Assembly (NCBI GenBank): GCA_012842765.1
Contig: DUWJ01000133.1
Location: 1-7,086, forward strand
Direction of reading: 5' to 3'
Length of the DNA stretch: 7,086 nucleotides
From: Bacillota bacterium
GTDB taxonomy: Bacteria; Bacillota; DTU025
Of the stretch, positions 5,058 to 7,086 are shown one piece after another. The position numbers and the translations under genes are program-made. The number at the start of each line of letters is the position of its first letter. Position 1 is the stretch's first letter. The notes below the pieces were generated by a model, which had not been told where the DNA came from, ran no database searches, and was given only the letters and a program-made list of their open reading frames with translations.

Positions 5058-6962
5058 ATGGAGGGTCGATATAGGGGCTATGCAGGAGAGACTTTGTTGA
5101 TAGACTTGGGTTCGCGCCAAGTGTCAACATATCCATGGACTGACCTGGAGCGGGAGCTGTATCTGGGCGGCAAGATCATGGCGGCTAAGATAATGCATGA
5201 CATAGTGGATCCCGAAGTGGAGCCGTTTTCCCCTGAAAACCCGCTGGTTGTGACCACAGGCCCTCTCACTGGGTCAGGGGCGCCCAGCTCCAGCAGGTTC
5301 AACATCTCCACATTGTCGCCTCTCACAAACCTTTTGACATCGTCCAACTGCGGCGGGAATTTCGGGTTCCACCTGAAGAAGGCTGGGTTCGACGGCGTAA
5401 TAATTACTGGTAAATCTCCGGAACCTGTCTGGATAGAGATAGACGATGGCAAGGTCGTTTTCCACGACGCCGGAGAGCTTTGGGGAAAGACGACAGGGGA
5501 AACTCAGGAGGCTCTTCCGAAGAACGCAGGGAAGATGGTGATAGGCCCGGCTGGCGAAAACCTCGTGCTTTATGCGTCTATTGTGAGCCAGGAGCGAGTT
5601 GCCGGGCGGGCGGGGGTTGGGGCGGTAATGGGGTCGAAGAACTTGAAGGCTGTTACTGCTCGCGGAAGCAGGAGGATGGTTCTTTACGATGAGGAGAAGG
5701 CAAAGGAGATATTCAAAGAGTGGGTCAAGGCACTCAGGGGGCATCCATTGACAGGGGTGCAACTTCCTCAACTGGGGTCGGCGGGGCTCGTGGCCCCGAT
5801 GCAGTACAACAAGATACTTGCGACGAGAAACTTTGCTCGCGGCCGATTTGACGAGTTTGAGGCCGTATCCGGAGAGACACTGCGGGAAAAGCATCTTATA
5901 AGGAACAAGGGATGCATTACGTGCCCCATCCAATGCGGAAGGGTGGTGGAGGTGGACGGCAAGGAGGTAAAAGGCCCTGAGCTCGAAACTTTGGGGCTGC
6001 TCGGGCCGAACCTGGAGAACTCCAATCTCGAGCTTATTCTGGAATGGAACTATCTTTTGGACGAGCTCGGCATGGATACCATATCCGCCGGCAGCACTGT
6101 TGGATTTGCCATGGAGCTTAATGAAAAGGGTTTGTGGGACAATGGCCTCGCCTTTGGCGAGGTGGACAACCTTGCAGACGTGTTCAGGCAGATCGCCTGC
6201 AGGGAAGGGATTGGGGATCTTCTGGCCGATGGGACCAAGCGCCTTTCCGAGAGGTTCGGCGGCCGGGAGTTTGCTATACACTCCAAGGGCTTGGAGCTGT
6301 CAGCGTATGAACCGCGGCGTTCAGTCGGGATGGGGCTGGGCTATGCCACATCGAACAGGGGAGGATGCCATCTAAACGGGGGATACCTAGTTCTCCTTGA
6401 AGGGCTGGCACTCAATATCGACCCGTTGACGACGAACTCAAAGGCGGCGTTGACCATTCTTTTTCAGAACATTATGGAGGCGGTGTCGGCGGGAGGGAGC
6501 TGTCTGTTCACGTGTTACCTTGCCATGCCCGCGTTCATGCTGGAGGATGCGAACGCATGGACAACTAGGTGGATCAATCGCGCACTCACTCGCCACGGCC
6601 ATCTGATGGGAGCTGTTGCGAAGATGCCGGGCTGGATGATGCCGTTTCACTTTCCCGGCCTCTGGCATACGCAGGCTCTTACTGCTGTAACCGGGATGAA
6701 GATGACCTTCGGGAGGTTTAAGGAGATAGGAGAGAGAGGATATAATCTCGAACGCATGTTCAACGCGAAAAGGGGAGTGACGGCGGCAGATGATGCGTTG
6801 CCGAAACGCCTCACCGATGACCTGCAGGATCCTGAGGTTCCCGGAAGCAGGGTCCCGCTTGATGACCTGAAAAAGGAGTACTACAAACTGAGAGGTTGGG
6901 ATTTTAACGGGCTGCCCAAGAAAGAGAAGCTGCGCAAGCTTGGCCTGGCGGGGGTGGATTGA
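5058..6962 (+). CDS. aldehyde:ferredoxin oxidoreductase family protein, tungsten/molybdopterin and 4Fe-4S enzyme (634 aa)
   Basis: AOR enzymes oxidise aldehydes to carboxylic acids (or run in reverse) with ferredoxin, using a bis-pterin tungsten centre and one 4Fe-4S cluster. The N-terminal domain (about 1-205) has the family's GYAGETLLIDL opening, TGPLTGSGAPSSSRFNIST (67-85) and SNCGGNFGFHLKKAGFDGVI, then RVAGRAGVGAVMGSKNLKA. Cluster ligands Cys286, Cys289 and Cys293 (GCITCPIQCG) and a late Cys482 (GSCLFT) match the CxxCxxxC...C plan. The DxxGxD pterin motif is Asp335-Asp340 (DELGMD), and RGGCHLNGG supplies His438. In the second pterin motif, the Asp five residues before the last cluster Cys in Pyrococcus furiosus AOR (Asp489) appears to be Ser477 here; this may mark a subfamily. 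Length is close to the family norm of about 600-620. There is no signal peptide. It follows the dehydrogenase by 18 nt and precedes a MoaD-like gene by 3 nt, consistent with a co-translated pathway. Whether W or Mo is used, and the substrate, are not readable from sequence. Confidence 0.95.
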   Translation: MEGRYRGYAGETLLIDLGSRQVSTYPWTDLERELYLGGKIMAAKIMHDIVDPEVEPFSPENPLVVTTGPLTGSGAPSSSRFNISTLSPLTNLLTSSNCGGNFGFHLKKAGFDGVIITGKSPEPVWIEIDDGKVVFHDAGELWGKTTGETQEALPKNAGKMVIGPAGENLVLYASIVSQERVAGRAGVGAVMGSKNLKAVTARGSRRMVLYDEEKAKEIFKEWVKALRGHPLTGVQLPQLGSAGLVAPMQYNKILATRNFARGRFDEFEAVSGETLREKHLIRNKGCITCPIQCGRVVEVDGKEVKGPELETLGLLGPNLENSNLELILEWNYLLDELGMDTISAGSTVGFAMELNEKGLWDNGLAFGEVDNLADVFRQIACREGIGDLLADGTKRLSERFGGREFAIHSKGLELSAYEPRRSVGMGLGYATSNRGGCHLNGGYLVLLEGLALNIDPLTTNSKAALTILFQNIMEAVSAGGSCLFTCYLAMPAFMLEDANAWTTRWINRALTRHGHLMGAVAKMPGWMMPFHFPGLWHTQALTAVTGMKMTFGRFKEIGERGYNLERMFNAKRGVTAADDALPKRLTDDLQDPEVPGSRVPLDDLKKEYYKLRGWDFNGLPKKEKLRKLGLAGVD

Positions 6963-6965
6963 TTC

Positions 6966-7086
6966 ATGATTGAGGTGCGCATCTATGGCCCGCTCAGGGA
7001 GAGATTGGGTACGGGTTCGCTCGAAGTTGAGGCATCGCGGGCGGGCTCCGTCGGCGAACTGCTTGCCGTGGTAAGCGAAGTCACTG
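6966..7086 (+). CDS. MoaD/ThiS-family small sulfur-carrier protein, partial (C-terminus beyond window)
   Basis: The visible 40 residues start MIEVRIYGPLRERLG, the beta-grasp opening typical of MoaD and ThiS proteins, followed by a strand (SLEVEA) and a GSVGELLAVV helix. MoaD is the sulfur carrier of molybdopterin synthase; its C-terminal Gly-Gly, needed for thiocarboxylation, would lie outside the window. The start is 3 nt after the AOR stop, with GGGGGTGG about 9 nt upstream inside the AOR gene. MoaD-like genes often follow AOR genes, where they may provide sulfur for the tungstopterin cofactor. A ThiS (thiamine) role is possible but less likely in this context. Confidence 0.85.
   Translation, partial: MIEVRIYGPLRERLGTGSLEVEASRAGSVGELLAVVSEVT

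Noticed and set aside
4197..5120. 307-codon open frame on the minus strand opposite the alcohol dehydrogenase gene
   Set aside because: It overlaps a clear dehydrogenase with all metal ligands; the antisense translation is rich in Ser, His and Arg and has no family features.
5274..6281. 335-codon open frame on the minus strand opposite the AOR gene
   Set aside because: It is antisense to strongly conserved AOR motifs, its translation shows no recognisable domain, and long antisense frames are expected opposite GC-rich coding sequence.
1..7086. tRNA, rRNA, CRISPR array or insertion sequence
   Set aside because: No cloverleaf, rRNA core sequence, regularly spaced repeats, terminal inverted repeats or transposase motifs were found on reading both strands.

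Overview
The window looks like bacterial DNA from an anaerobe, most plausibly a Firmicute of the Clostridia or a related lineage. The evidence is a ferredoxin-dependent tungsten-type aldehyde oxidoreductase (AOR), an oxygen-sensitive class III iron alcohol dehydrogenase, strong purine-rich Shine-Dalgarno (SD) sites, GTG and TTG starts, and textbook sigma-A (sigma-70-like) promoters. No taxonomic marker is present, so this is an inference.

Layout. Bases 1-412 hold the minus-strand gene of an ECF-type RNA polymerase sigma factor. It is cut by the window edge and broken by a frameshift: region 2 lies in one frame and region 4 in another. Bases 413-918 hold no convincing gene, only a few small inverted repeats. 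Bases 919-2802 are a two-gene minus-strand operon. Its first gene encodes a TrmB-family regulator with an SCP2-like (sterol carrier protein 2) C-terminal domain, and its second an SCP2-like domain fused to a cupin. Bases 2803-3324 are a divergent control region. It has a near-consensus promoter on each strand, a perfect 24-bp palindrome just downstream of the regulator's predicted start point, and a roughly 330-nt leader before the plus-strand genes. Bases 3325 to the end are a tight plus-strand operon: a stand-alone SCP2-like protein, the iron alcohol dehydrogenase, the AOR, and the start of a MoaD/ThiS-like small protein.

How the genes fit together. The dehydrogenase and AOR can act in series (alcohol to aldehyde to carboxylic acid), delivering electrons to NAD(P) and then ferredoxin. 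The MoaD-like protein fits sulfur transfer for the pterin cofactor that AOR needs. The most unusual point is that three neighbouring genes carry an SCP2-like lipid-binding module in three architectures: stand-alone, fused to a DNA-binding regulator, and fused to a cupin. I infer a regulated pathway for a hydrophobic alcohol or aldehyde, in which one SCP2 protein may carry or present the substrate and the regulator's SCP2 domain may sense the same class of molecule. The domain calls come from reading motifs by eye; the pathway is a hypothesis.
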